DNA of 64,000 nucleotides from Dehalococcoidia bacterium (GTDB lineage: Bacteria; Chloroflexota; Dehalococcoidia; Lucifugimonadales; Lucifugimonadaceae), in NCBI GenBank assembly GCA_012959765.1, contig DUCO01000030.1, positions 1-64,000 on the forward strand, read 5' to 3'. The notes below the pieces were generated by a model. The model did no database searches. It saw nothing but the letters and a program-made list of their open reading frames with translations, and was not told the origin of the DNA. Numbering within the stretch: position 1 is the stretch's first letter; each line of letters opens with the position of its first letter. A program made the position numbers and the translations under genes. Positions 53,973 to 63,748 of the stretch are shown piece after piece.

Positions 53973-55020
53973 CTAACGCCGCAATTTTGCCAGTTGATGC
54001 CCGGCGGAAGTCACATCTTGATTGAGTTCAATCACTGCCTTCATCGGCCGCTTACCAATTCGCCTGCCCAACGACCATTCAACAGCCACTGAAATAAGCG
54101 AAGGAGCCTCATCGATCCTCACAACGTCGGTAATCAAATTATTGAATGACCCCGAATCCTCGATCAGCAAATCAATGCTTTCCTGAATGTGCGCCGATGA
54201 AACCCCACGTTGCCCCGTCAGCCCAACAATCTTTCCGCCATCGGTTTCAAACTTTTCAACATAGCCATCAGCGGGAAGGCCGCAGTAGTTCCGGTGCCGC
54301 AAATCGCTAACGTTCAAATCACCCGTAGAAAGAGAGATTACCGATGAAACTGAATCCGATACAAAGCTGATAAGCCCACCTGGCCTAAGATAGGCCAGCG
54401 CATCCTGCACCACCTGTTCAACGGCCTCGCCGGGTGTGCAAATAACCGCAACGTCGGCAATTTCACCTCCCAATCTACCAATAACCTTTGCAGCCGCATT
54501 TCCGTGCCCGGAAATCACATCTGACTGATCGAAAAAACCATGAACCATCACCAACAACCACAGCATTACGCTTGCTGGATCTTTCAGCAACGATTTCACT
54601 CAAATATATTGCCGTCGCAACAGGTTCTATCAACACCCCAAGCGGACTCAGCAATTCGATAGGTATCCGGTGAATGAGCCAACCGGTCGATTCAACATTT
54701 TCGATAAGGATTTACTCTTGAAAAATGCCGTTAAAACTGCGCCCCAAAACATCGTCGCGACTAAACGGGCTAACAGGATTGAACACGACGGCATCGCCAG
54801 GAGACCAACTTTGAACCATGTCACCGACTTCAGTAATCACCCCCACACCCTCGTGACCCAAAACACTCGCAGCGTTTTTTTCCTCTCGTGCTCTGCGATA
54901 TGCCTGAATATCAGTACCACAAAGCCCCACAAATAGAGGAGAAACCATCACACCCAAAGAACCACAGACCGGTGTCCTCGCTATCGAAAGATCGGCTCCT
55001 GAATATCGTTTTTTTTGTCA
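53973..55020 (-). pseudogene. Zinc-type medium-chain dehydrogenase, decayed
   Basis: The 5' part (VCGSLGVMVSPLFVGLCGTD, then SVLGHEGVGVITEVGDMVQS) is the zinc-binding half with the catalytic Cys and the GHE motif. A TAA at 54714-54712 interrupts GIFQE-stop-ILIENVESTG. The same frame goes on SPLGVLIEPVATAIYLSEIV and AVVVGDG, the start of the NAD fold, then shifts near 54545. The last frame gives AAAKVIGRLGGEIADVAVIC and TPGEAVEQVVQDALAYLRPG to 53973. No clean start codon is seen upstream of 54957. It sits between two mutasome genes on the opposite strand and looks unrelated to them. Confidence 0.78.
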
Positions 55021-55504
55021 GTGCCTGATGATTATTCATATCGCTGAGATACGGCTAATGCCTGAGTGCAAGGTTGAGGAAGGTGTACTTCGCAGGCATG
55101 AAAATCAAGTTCTTCGGCACAACGGGATGATCGACTTACTGCTGCCAATTTCATCTAATAATCAGACTAATCAGCCGACATCCACTAGTTTCATTACCTG
55201 TTTGCATTTTACCTTACGAGCTTCAAGCTACGAATACAAAACATTCAGATTTCAGGATGTTTTAATCTTTATTCAGTCGGTAAATAACGTATTCCGAACG
55301 AATTTGTCAATAAACATACGTTATAGATAGTTTTTAATCGCTATTTAACCGATTCCATACACGCATATTTAATGCTCGCTAGTGTGACATCGCCATTGGG
55401 AGTTCATGGCTGTTTACTACATCCTGATCAGTCTTACGCGCGCGGCGAACGCGTGCGAGAGAAAACCAGAAGAACTAAACCGATAGATATCGCCCCACAT
55501 TCAA
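55021..55504. promoter_or_regulatory. A+T-rich region upstream of dnaE2
   Basis: About 480 bases without a gene, clearly A+T-rich between 55140 and 55370. It probably carries the dnaE2 promoter. I did not find a clear second SOS-type box. Confidence 0.4.
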
Positions 55505-58500
55505 ATGGACCATTTTTCAGAAATAGAGAAGGCCCTACCTGCCAGCGAGGTAACCGGGTCGCCCGGCCAACTCGCTGGTTTTTCCGCGAGATCGAAATCC
55601 CCCGACGAAATCGCTAAAGACGTTTCGCCAGATACAGGCGAAACAGGCGATACCACTGACCCGCGCTATGAAACAAAATCTCGCCGGCGCCGGCGTGCCG
55701 GGCTTTCTGCGAGATCGGAAGCTACTGGTGAAGTCGAACAGGCCGTTCCGCTGGATAGAGAAGAAGCGATCGACCCGCAAGACAATCCAGCCTACGCAGG
55801 TTGGATTAGCGGAGGACGTGGAATAAAAGAAGCGATCAACGAAGAGCAGGCAGAGTATCTGAAAACGCAACAAGCCAAAACCAACCAGTGCCTCAACCCA
55901 CCCAACTCAGCCAACACCATCCCTGTCGCAGAAAACGCCACAAGTGGCTATGCGGAGTTGCATGCCCATAGCAACTACTCGTTTCAGGAAGGAGCCTCTG
56001 AAGCCTGGGACCTCCTGCTCACCGCCAAACAGCTCGGACTCACCGCACTCGCCATCACTGACCACGACAACGTCAGCGGCGTCATGGAATTCGCTCAGAC
56101 AGCCAAAGAACTGGGCATCAAACCCATCATCGGAATAGAACTAACCCTCACCCACGGACTCAACGAACCGCCCGATACCGAGTACGAACCAAACGAACGT
56201 CCCCACATAACTCTTCTCGCCGAAACCGCCGCCGGGTACCGAAACATCTCGCTGCTCACCACAAGCGCACACATCGACGCCGAAGAGCGCAACGACCCGC
56301 ATCTCGACCCCGCCCTACTCGCCGATCATGCCGAGGGGGTCATCTGCCTATCCGGCTGCCGACGAGGCGAAATATCGAAGCTTGTAACCGCGGGCGAAAT
56401 CGATTCCGCTCAAAACACCACCAGAAAATATGCCAAAACGTTCGGCAAGGAAAATTTCTTCCTTGAACTGCAGCAAAACCTCGTCATGGGCGATGTCCAG
56501 CGAAACCGCCACATGGCCGCAATCGCCAGAGAATTTGAAGTAGGAATCGTCGCCACAAACAACGCCCACTATCACGTTCGAGATCGCCATCGACTCAACG
56601 ACGCACTGGTCTCTATCAAGCACAACAAGTCGCTCGAAGCCAGCCACCGGGAACACCGACCCAACGACCAGTTTTTCCTGAAATCACCCGAGGAAATGAG
56701 TGCGCTTTTCAGCGAGCATCCGGAAGCGATCAAGAACACCGTGAGAATCGCAGAGCGGTGCGAGTTCGATATCACTTCCGATGCCATTTACGATTTCCCC
56801 TCTTACGATTTCCTGCCACCCGGGCACACTGAAACGACCTACTTAAGGAAGATCTGCGAGGCAGCAGCGGTACGCCGATATGGCAGTCTCACCCCCGAGG
56901 TCACAGCACGACTCGACAAAGAGTTCGAACTGCTGGAAAAGCACGGACTCGTCGGGTTCCTGCTGCAGTACTATGACATCATCAGGATCGCCCGTGAGGT
57001 GCAAGAAGACCTTGGACTTGTCGAGCCGGGACTGCCTCTCGAAGAGAACCCGCCGGGTCGGGGGCGTGGCTCCTCGGTATCGTTGTTGATCGGTTATCTG
57101 ACCGGACTTTCGCACATCGATCCGCTCAAGTTCGGACTCCGTCTTGATCGCTTCCTTCCAGAAACGACCGGCGGCGAAAAGCTATCTCCACCCGACATCG
57201 ATCTCGACTTCCCACGTGAGATTCGTGCCGAGTTAATCCTGCGAATTCACGAACGCTGGGGCTACGAGCGCGCTGTGCTAACTGGGATGATTTCTACTTA
57301 TCGAATCCGTGGCGCAGTGCGCGATCTTGGCAAGGCGTTGGGGATTGCGGAAGACGATCTGGGTCGACTCAACAAACGGCTCTACGGGCACAGCTCGATC
57401 CCCGGGCTGGCGAAGGAAATGGCCGAACTCCCCGAGTTTCGAGATCGGGTCGACGCACCCGTGTGGCAGATGCTCATCGAGCTTGCCCAGCAGCTAAACC
57501 ACTTCCCAAAGTATCTGGCCCAGCACCCCGGCGGAATGATCCTCTCGGCACGCCCACTCTCCGAAACCGTGCCGCTTCAGCGCAGTGCCATTGACGGTCG
57601 GTACATCTGCCAGTGGGACAAAAACGCATCTGAAGACGCCGGTTTTGTGAAGATCGACTTTCTGGCACTCGGGGCGTTGTCGCAGCTTTCCGAAGCACTC
57701 GAACTCATTCGCAAGCAAACCGAAGAACGGGTCGATGTTTCTCGAATAGATTTTGAAGATCCTGCCGTCTACACCGACATCCACAACGCCGACACCATCG
57801 GGGTTTTCCAGATCGAATCGGCTGCTCAAATGCAAACCGTCACACGCCTGCGCCCACGCAATCTCACCGAAATGGCGTGGGAAGTGGGAGCGGTTAGGCC
57901 GGGCGTTGGAGTAAACGATGGAGTGACGCTATTAATCAGACGTCACATGGGCAAAGACCCTGATTGGAAGTTCGATCATCCGCTGGAAAAACCGGCGCTG
58001 GAACGAACCTACGGCGTACCTCTTTACCAGGACCAGCTTGGCGAGTTGGCGATGCACGTCGGCGGCATGAGTGCTGTTGAAGGCGACCAGATGCGCAGGG
58101 CGTTCACCCGCAGGAACAACGAACGCCACATCGCTCACTGGAAGGAAAAATTCATCACCGGAGCACTCGAAAACGGTGTCCCACCCGACGCTGCTGAACG
58201 CATTTTCGGCAAGTTCCATGGTCTGTACCAATTTCCAGAAGCCCACGCCTTTGCATTTGGCGTAACGGCGTATCAAATGTCGTGGCTGAAGCACTACTGG
58301 CCTCTGGAATTTTTCGTCGGACTTTTCAACAACCAGCCGATGGGCTTCTACAATCTCGAAACCCTGAAAGAAGACGCCGTGCGACACGGGGTGAAAATAC
58401 TGGGTCCCGACGTGAACTTAAGTGGCGAGAAGGCCGTTATCGAAGACGGTGCGCTGCGGATGGGGCTAACACACGTATCGAAGTTGAGGACTGCCACTGC

Positions 58501-59197
58501 GGGACCCATTCTTGCGGCGCGAGAGGAGGCCGGGGAGTTCCTTTCGCTGGCGAGTTTCATGTCGAGAACAGGGGTGCAGCAGGAGATTCTCGATCACCTG
58601 TCAGCCGCCGGCGCTCTCGATCTCTTCGATGAGATTGCCGACCCCGATCGTGATCCGCCAACCATCGCCGATCGCAGGCACCTGCGCTGGGAGTCGGGCT
58701 TGCGCTACCGACCCCGTGGCGAAAAGAAGGACGGCACACGTCAGTTGGCGTTCGAAATGCCGGTCGAGCAGGACATGGTGGCGTTGCCTGAAGAGTCGGG
58801 CTGGGACCGAATGATCGGCGAGTACTCGGCGACGGGCGTCTATCCGCAGAGCCACCTGATGGCGAAGATCAGACCGCACCTGCCTTCAACCGTAATTCGC
58901 AGCGAAGAGGTGAGGAACTACGCCAATGGCAATCGAATTTCGGTGGCCGGGCTTGTGATCCGGCGCCAGAAGCCGAACGGCAAGACGGTCTTCATCACCC
59001 TCGAAGACGAATTTGGGCACTCGCCCCTGATCATCTGGCCAGCGATGTATCAGCGATTCAAGTTACAGATCAAAGAATCGCTACTCCTCGCCACCGGCAC
59101 AGTCTCCCGCCGCGAAGGAACAATGAACATAGTCGTCGAAAACATAACGCCTATTCCGGAGTCAATCCCCGAGTTCCACTCAAGGGACTGGGGCTAG
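55505..59197 (+). CDS. dnaE2: Error-prone DNA polymerase III alpha subunit DnaE2
   Basis: 1230 residues. The PHP domain begins near residue 152 (YAELHAHSNYSFQEGASEAW, TALAITDHDNVSGVMEFAQT). The polymerase active site includes LSPPDIDLDFPRE (near 562) with the catalytic Asp pair; a tandem HhH region and a C-terminal OB fold (VAGLVIRRQKPNGKTVFITL) follow. It lacks the epsilon-binding parts of replicative DnaE. The first 145 residues are not family sequence and contain an imperfect repeat (AGFSARSKS..., AGLSARSEA...). No other ATG lies between, so they may be translated. With ImuB it carries out damage-tolerant synthesis. Confidence 0.9.
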   Translation: MDHFSEIEKALPASEVTGSPGQLAGFSARSKSPDEIAKDVSPDTGETGDTTDPRYETKSRRRRRAGLSARSEATGEVEQAVPLDREEAIDPQDNPAYAGWISGGRGIKEAINEEQAEYLKTQQAKTNQCLNPPNSANTIPVAENATSGYAELHAHSNYSFQEGASEAWDLLLTAKQLGLTALAITDHDNVSGVMEFAQTAKELGIKPIIGIELTLTHGLNEPPDTEYEPNERPHITLLAETAAGYRNISLLTTSAHIDAEERNDPHLDPALLADHAEGVICLSGCRRGEISKLVTAGEIDSAQNTTRKYAKTFGKENFFLELQQNLVMGDVQRNRHMAAIAREFEVGIVATNNAHYHVRDRHRLNDALVSIKHNKSLEASHREHRPNDQFFLKSPEEMSALFSEHPEAIKNTVRIAERCEFDITSDAIYDFPSYDFLPPGHTETTYLRKICEAAAVRRYGSLTPEVTARLDKEFELLEKHGLVGFLLQYYDIIRIAREVQEDLGLVEPGLPLEENPPGRGRGSSVSLLIGYLTGLSHIDPLKFGLRLDRFLPETTGGEKLSPPDIDLDFPREIRAELILRIHERWGYERAVLTGMISTYRIRGAVRDLGKALGIAEDDLGRLNKRLYGHSSIPGLAKEMAELPEFRDRVDAPVWQMLIELAQQLNHFPKYLAQHPGGMILSARPLSETVPLQRSAIDGRYICQWDKNASEDAGFVKIDFLALGALSQLSEALELIRKQTEERVDVSRIDFEDPAVYTDIHNADTIGVFQIESAAQMQTVTRLRPRNLTEMAWEVGAVRPGVGVNDGVTLLIRRHMGKDPDWKFDHPLEKPALERTYGVPLYQDQLGELAMHVGGMSAVEGDQMRRAFTRRNNERHIAHWKEKFITGALENGVPPDAAERIFGKFHGLYQFPEAHAFAFGVTAYQMSWLKHYWPLEFFVGLFNNQPMGFYNLETLKEDAVRHGVKILGPDVNLSGEKAVIEDGALRMGLTHVSKLRTATAGPILAAREEAGEFLSLASFMSRTGVQQEILDHLSAAGALDLFDEIADPDRDPPTIADRRHLRWESGLRYRPRGEKKDGTRQLAFEMPVEQDMVALPEESGWDRMIGEYSATGVYPQSHLMAKIRPHLPSTVIRSEEVRNYANGNRISVAGLVIRRQKPNGKTVFITLEDEFGHSPLIIWPAMYQRFKLQIKESLLLATGTVSRREGTMNIVVENITPIPESIPEFHSRDWG

Positions 59198-59274
59198 GGT
59201 GGCAGTACCACTTTTTCTTCAGCTGACTCAAGTTGGCTGGATCGCCATGTGGCAGAAAATCGAGTATCTTCTCA

Positions 59275-59790
59275 TTACTCGAACGCCACCATCTCAGCAT
59301 CAGCCCGCACATAAAGCGGATGCCTCGGTTGCCCCTTCGCAGTTAGCCCAAAGCATTTCACAGGCTTGCCCGACTGCTCGATGAAAGCCTGAACAACATC
59401 AACCCTCGCCAAATCAAACTCAGCGTTATTGCCCCACGCAACCACAACCAAATCAGCTCGCTCCAAGGCATCAGCCAGCGCCTGGTCGTTATCCCCACCA
59501 ACTGGATCAGAAGCCGCGAAAATCACCGCAGGTGAAGCGCTCCTGAACGAATAAACATTCACAACCTCAAGCCGTCCAAAACCCTCACGCCGGGCGAATC
59601 CAACGCAACGTCGAATCGTCGGATCATCCTGTACGGCATCTGCAGTCGAAGGATTCAGCATCACAAACAGGCACGTCGACTCACCGCCGAATTCACGGGT
59701 CAGCAAATATCGAAATCGACCGCATTCAGAAAAGCGAGCAGAGTTCAGTAAAGCAGAACCAAAAGCAGCAGCAACTGGCGAATTATTCAT
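59275..59790 (-). CDS. DUF1643 protein
   Basis: 171 residues from Met at 59790 (MNNSPVAAAFGSALLNSARF). RYLLTREFGGESTCLFVMLN, PSTADAVQDDPTIRRCVGFA and RREGFGRLEVVNVYSFRSAS are the DUF1643 signature, ending GLTAKGQPRHPLYVRADAEM. The family is widespread, often on phages and islands, with unknown function. It is convergent with dnaE2. Confidence 0.88.
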   Translation of the reverse strand: MNNSPVAAAFGSALLNSARFSECGRFRYLLTREFGGESTCLFVMLNPSTADAVQDDPTIRRCVGFARREGFGRLEVVNVYSFRSASPAVIFAASDPVGGDNDQALADALERADLVVVAWGNNAEFDLARVDVVQAFIEQSGKPVKCFGLTAKGQPRHPLYVRADAEMVAFE

Positions 59791-59931
59791 GGAAGAAACG
59801 AGAATTGAGGGATCAACAGAACATTTCAACGAAGAGTAAATCATTCAGAAAAACATGTCCCACTTTTACCCCGCGCAAATACATTCGAGATAACTACAAA
59901 AAGTGACGCACGTAAACCGGGGACAGACAGC

Positions 59932-60326
59932 TTAGTGCATAACCGAACCAAGCAAGACCTGCTGCTTCGGGGCAACCACAACAATCGGGCCAGGTGCTTG
60001 CCGAATCAACAAATCGGCAACGCTACCCCGAACCCATCGATTCAACCCACCGAAGCCGCGCGTGGCTATGACCACGACGCTGCCAGGGCGTCGTTCCCCA
60101 CGGCGACGTAGGAACAAGCAGGAATCCCAATCCCTACCAGCGAAGACGAAATTTCTTCCAGATACAACTCTGAATCGCCGTGCCTGAAATCGCCTGCCTT
60201 ACCACCGGTGACCGAAACGAGACATACACCCGCTTTAGCTAGACCCGCCAGAGAAACAGCGATTGGCAGAGTCTTGCTCGCCAGCACAGAACCATCGAGG
60301 GGTGTCAGGATTTTATTCAGTGCCAT
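59932..60326 (-). pseudogene. Universal stress protein, decayed
   Basis: The 5' part starts at 60326 (MALNKILTPLDGSVLASKTL), the first strand and loop of a UspA fold, and ends in GNDALAASWS. The 3' part is in another frame (GSVVVIATRGFGGLNRWVRG, SVADLLIRQAPGPIVVVAPK) and carries the GxxG...GS ATP-binding motif. Between the two about 15 residues of the usual helix are missing, so there is a small deletion that also shifts the frame (near 60085-60100). The total length is below the family norm of about 145 residues. Confidence 0.75.
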
Positions 60327-60350
60327 GCGGAGTGTCCTTTCAACGACCAC

Positions 60351-60716
60351 CTATGCACTCTTCACGTTCCGAGTCGCCACAACGTTGCAACCAGTGCCAA
60401 GGATGTCTGTCATCAACACGTCGCCAACCTTGATCGGTGCCTTCACCCTGACTCCGGTTATCTCGTCCATTGCCTCAAGCATCAAATTCTTCGGAATTGG
60501 CGGATCGGTTTTGACGCTGACCAATGGCCAGTCACCACCATCGACAGGAATCGATGTAGTCAGCAGCCGACGAGGATCGAACAATTCCGATTCCACGTAT
60601 GGCCCAGCAAGTTTGCAGAGATGATTCCTGATCCCGAGAACCCCATCCTCTTTGGTCCATTCCACGTCGACCGGGCAGCTAACCGGGCAGACTGTGCAGA
60701 TAATGGTGGAATTCAT
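60351..60716 (-). CDS. DUF1667 protein
   Basis: 121 residues. ICTVCPVSCPVDVEW and GNHLCKLAG-like IRNHLCKLAGPYVESELFDP give Cys residues for a probable iron-sulfur site. RRLLTTSIPVDGGDWPLVSV and VGDVLMTDILGTGCNVVATR complete the DUF1667 pattern. The gene is found with GlpA-like and FAD/NAD oxidoreductase genes in many anaerobes. Its start overlaps the oxidoreductase stop by four bases. Confidence 0.9.
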   Translation of the reverse strand: MNSTIICTVCPVSCPVDVEWTKEDGVLGIRNHLCKLAGPYVESELFDPRRLLTTSIPVDGGDWPLVSVKTDPPIPKNLMLEAMDEITGVRVKAPIKVGDVLMTDILGTGCNVVATRNVKSA

Positions 60717-61963
60717 TCCTCGACCTCCACTAGGATTTCGTTATTTACCACGTGCTTGAACCGGCCCTTGCCGACCCTGATTCTTATCATTCCAGCCGGT
60801 TCCATGTGAGGCATCTTCATACGCCGTAGAACTTCGCCGCCGCTCTTGAACACAACCGACTTGTCGTGCTCTTCTTTCCACGGACGCATAGTGAAATCTA
60901 TCGCATCCCCGCCACTAATCGTGGCAGGAAGGACATATCGAAGTCCAGCGCCGGCGGTGACATTGATATTCGTCTCCGGCAATTCTCCGATCATTGCGTA
61001 CTTGGCCGCTGCTATTCCAGTTTTCTCGGCCTCAAGAGTGGCGTAGTCGACAACGTCATGTACCTGTAGCACGTTTCCGCAGGAGAAAATTCCCGGTGCA
61101 GACGTGTGGAACGACTCGTCGACTATCGCACCGTTGGTAACAGGGCTCATTGCAAGACCCAGCGCATTGGCGAGCTCGGTTTCCGGTATCAATCCCACCG
61201 AGAGAAGCAGCGTGTCACAGTCGAAATATCTTCGTGTGCCCTTCTTTTCTCCCATTTTCGGGCCGACCTCTGCAAGAGTGACACCAGTAACTCGTTCGTT
61301 GCCGTGGATCTCAACAACCGTTGTGCTGAGGTAGAGCGGAATGTCAAAATCTTCGAGGCATCGAACAATATTTCCGGCAATACCGCTTGGCTGAGGCAGG
61401 ATTTCCGCTACGCAGACGACTTCAGCGCCTTCGAGTGTCATACGACGGGCCATAATCAGCCCGATGTCCCCGGATCCGAGAATTACAACTTTTCGCCCAA
61501 CGGCGAGGTTGCTGACGTTCATGTAGTACTGAACCGCACCAGCTGTGTAGACGCCCGCCGGTCGTGTCCCAGGTGTACCGATTGCACCGCGAGTACGTTC
61601 CCGGCAACCCATTGCCAGAACCACTGCGCCAGCCTCAATCGTCTCAATACCTCGTTCAGATCGGACAGTTATTACGCGGTCGTTCGTTAGCTCGGTAACG
61701 GTTGATTTCAACCACGTCTCGACGCCCCGTTCATTTACACGATCCTCATATATTGCGGAGTATTCAGGACCTGTGAGGGCTTCTTTAAACACTTTAGTTC
61801 CAAAACCATCATGAACCTGCTGGTTCAAAATCCCACCGACGCGTTCATCGCGCTCGATCATTATCACGCGCTCGGCGCCCGCGCCTTTGGCTTCCGCTGC
61901 GGCGGCAAGACCCGCTGGTCCCCCGCCGATTATCGCGACGTCTGCAAATTCCCGATCTCCCAC
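60713..61963 (-). CDS. FAD/NAD(P)-dependent oxidoreductase
   Basis: 416 residues with two Rossmann folds. FADVAIIGGGPAGLAAAAEA binds FAD, and GRKVVILGSGDIGLIMARRM binds NAD(P). GTRPAGVYTAGAVQYYMNVS and APGIFSCGNVLQVHDVVDYA are the FAD-ribityl motif region. It belongs to the group found with GlpA-like proteins and DUF1667 (HcnB-like). It probably passes electrons from the GlpA-like partner to NAD or another acceptor. Start and stop overlap both neighbours. Confidence 0.9.
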   Translation of the reverse strand: MGDREFADVAIIGGGPAGLAAAAEAKGAGAERVIMIERDERVGGILNQQVHDGFGTKVFKEALTGPEYSAIYEDRVNERGVETWLKSTVTELTNDRVITVRSERGIETIEAGAVVLAMGCRERTRGAIGTPGTRPAGVYTAGAVQYYMNVSNLAVGRKVVILGSGDIGLIMARRMTLEGAEVVCVAEILPQPSGIAGNIVRCLEDFDIPLYLSTTVVEIHGNERVTGVTLAEVGPKMGEKKGTRRYFDCDTLLLSVGLIPETELANALGLAMSPVTNGAIVDESFHTSAPGIFSCGNVLQVHDVVDYATLEAEKTGIAAAKYAMIGELPETNINVTAGAGLRYVLPATISGGDAIDFTMRPWKEEHDKSVVFKSGGEVLRRMKMPHMEPAGMIRIRVGKGRFKHVVNNEILVEVEE

Positions 61964-63456
61964 TATTTCGCTCCCGCCCGCAGAGCTTTTCCCTCAGCGC
62001 GTAAATCTTCAGTTGTTCCCATAAATAGCCAGGAACCGCCACCTTTCAAAGTAAGGGATTCCGGTGATTTACCGTTTTCTAGCAGCAGATCGACGATGCG
62101 AGGTCCACAGAATCCGCCCTGACACCTACCCATTGTTGCCCGTGAGCGGTACTTGATTGCATTCAGCGAGGTAGCATCCAACTCGTTGTTGATCGAATCG
62201 ACGATCTCTTTCTTCGTGACCATCTCACACCGGCACATGATCTCGCCGTAATCAGAATCTTCTCCGATCAGATCATCGATAACTTCCAGCTCTTCTTCGC
62301 GTGTGCGTCGAACAGACGACCATGTTTTCTTGAAACCAGGGTTTTTCTCTGCCGGGATACGCTCAAGCGCCCAGGCGGTGACATCTTCAGCAATTGCGGG
62401 CGCTGCCGTCAGGCCGGGTGATTCGATCCCAACCAGTTGCATAACTCCGAGAGCTTCCGGTACTTCTTCGACAACGAAGTCACCAAATCCACCAACGCTC
62501 ACGGGCACCAATTTCGGTCGCATGCCCGAGTACGCAGTAATTACGTGACGAGGGGCGAGACCTGGAAGGAACTCTCCTGCCTCCGCGAGAAGTTGCCGTC
62601 TTATCTTGGCAGTGGTCCTCACATCGTCACCATCGTTGGTGTAATCAGCTGATGGTCCGAGCAAAATATTGCCGTCAGTTGTCGGGGTAATGTGAATACC
62701 AAGTCCGGCCCCACCCTTTGGCGGCACGGGATAGACCATGCTGTTGATCATCCCCCCAACGCTTTTATCAAGGATGAGGTACTCGCCTCGGCATGGCCAG
62801 ATGCGCCAGCGTGTTACTCCGACCATCCGTGCAATCTTGTCGGCGAAAAGCCCGGCAGAGTTGACAATAAGTGACGCACTGACATTTCCATTTGGGGTTT
62901 CAAGCTCGAAATCGCCCTGTTCACCACTGATGCCTGTCACGGGCGTGTCGAGCATGAACTCGACTCCGCTGGCCGCTGACGATTCAGCGAGGGCAATATT
63001 GAGGGTGTAAGGACATGCAATCGCAGCAGTGGGGACATTAATCGCTCCCGCGCCTTCGATATTCGGCTCCATCTCTTTAAGCCGGTCATGATCGATTATC
63101 TCCAGTTGCTTGACACCGATCGACTCGCCTTTTTCTTTCAGAACCTCGAGGTCGGGAATTTGATCTTCGGTAAGAGCAACGATTACTTTTCCGCAGCGTT
63201 CGAATGGAACGTTGAGATCTTCGCAGTATTGCTCGAATATCTCAGCGCCTCGAACGTTGTACTTCCCTTTTACGGAGCCGACGGGGACGTTGATACCGGT
63301 GTGAACTACTCCGCTGTTCTTTCCGCTGGTTCCTCGTGCGACGTCAGAAGCCCTCTCGAGGACAACAACTTTGAGCTGATAGCGACTCAACTCGCGAGCG
63401 ACAGCACAGCCCACTACCCCGCCACCTACGATTGCTACATCGAAGTTTTCAGACAT
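61963..63456 (-). CDS. GlpA-like FAD oxidoreductase with BFD-type [2Fe-2S] domain
   Basis: 497 residues from Met at 63456 (MSENFDVAIVGGGVVGCAVA). The N-terminal DAO/GlpA domain includes GTSGKNSGVVHTGINVPVGS. The C-terminal BFD-like domain (IMCRCEMVTKKEIVDSINNE, RATMGRCQGGFCGPRIVDLL) has the CxC...CxxxxC cluster ligands. This is the anaerobic glycerol-3-phosphate dehydrogenase A-type architecture, though L-2-hydroxyglutarate-like substrates are also possible. It is first in a three-gene overlapping operon. Upstream codons of the open frame to 63501 are not needed. Confidence 0.9.
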   Translation of the reverse strand: MSENFDVAIVGGGVVGCAVARELSRYQLKVVVLERASDVARGTSGKNSGVVHTGINVPVGSVKGKYNVRGAEIFEQYCEDLNVPFERCGKVIVALTEDQIPDLEVLKEKGESIGVKQLEIIDHDRLKEMEPNIEGAGAINVPTAAIACPYTLNIALAESSAASGVEFMLDTPVTGISGEQGDFELETPNGNVSASLIVNSAGLFADKIARMVGVTRWRIWPCRGEYLILDKSVGGMINSMVYPVPPKGGAGLGIHITPTTDGNILLGPSADYTNDGDDVRTTAKIRRQLLAEAGEFLPGLAPRHVITAYSGMRPKLVPVSVGGFGDFVVEEVPEALGVMQLVGIESPGLTAAPAIAEDVTAWALERIPAEKNPGFKKTWSSVRRTREEELEVIDDLIGEDSDYGEIMCRCEMVTKKEIVDSINNELDATSLNAIKYRSRATMGRCQGGFCGPRIVDLLLENGKSPESLTLKGGGSWLFMGTTEDLRAEGKALRAGAK

Positions 63457-63748
63457 AAAGTTACACGTCTCTGTTAATTTGTTTGCTTGCGTTACAACCA
63501 AGACATATTATGCCAGAACAGGTGAGTTTGTTGTGAGTATTTCTGTCTCAGAGGTGTAATCGCTCCATCTCAAAGGAAGGCCACGGATTATTCGGATATT
63601 TCTGTTCCGGTTGTTATAGGCGTACCACCCGAGAAACATTCGATGTTCCCCAATTGGAAATTGGACAGATGTAGACAGGCGAGTACAATCTCGCCGGTAC
63701 CAGAACTCGTTCGCTGGACCAGTCGAAATTATCCCAGGAGCACATCGC
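63457..63748. promoter_or_regulatory. Divergent promoter region
   Basis: About 290 bases between the GlpA-like operon and the ThDP-enzyme gene on the other strand. Both promoters must lie here. No clear operator was recognised. Confidence 0.4.
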
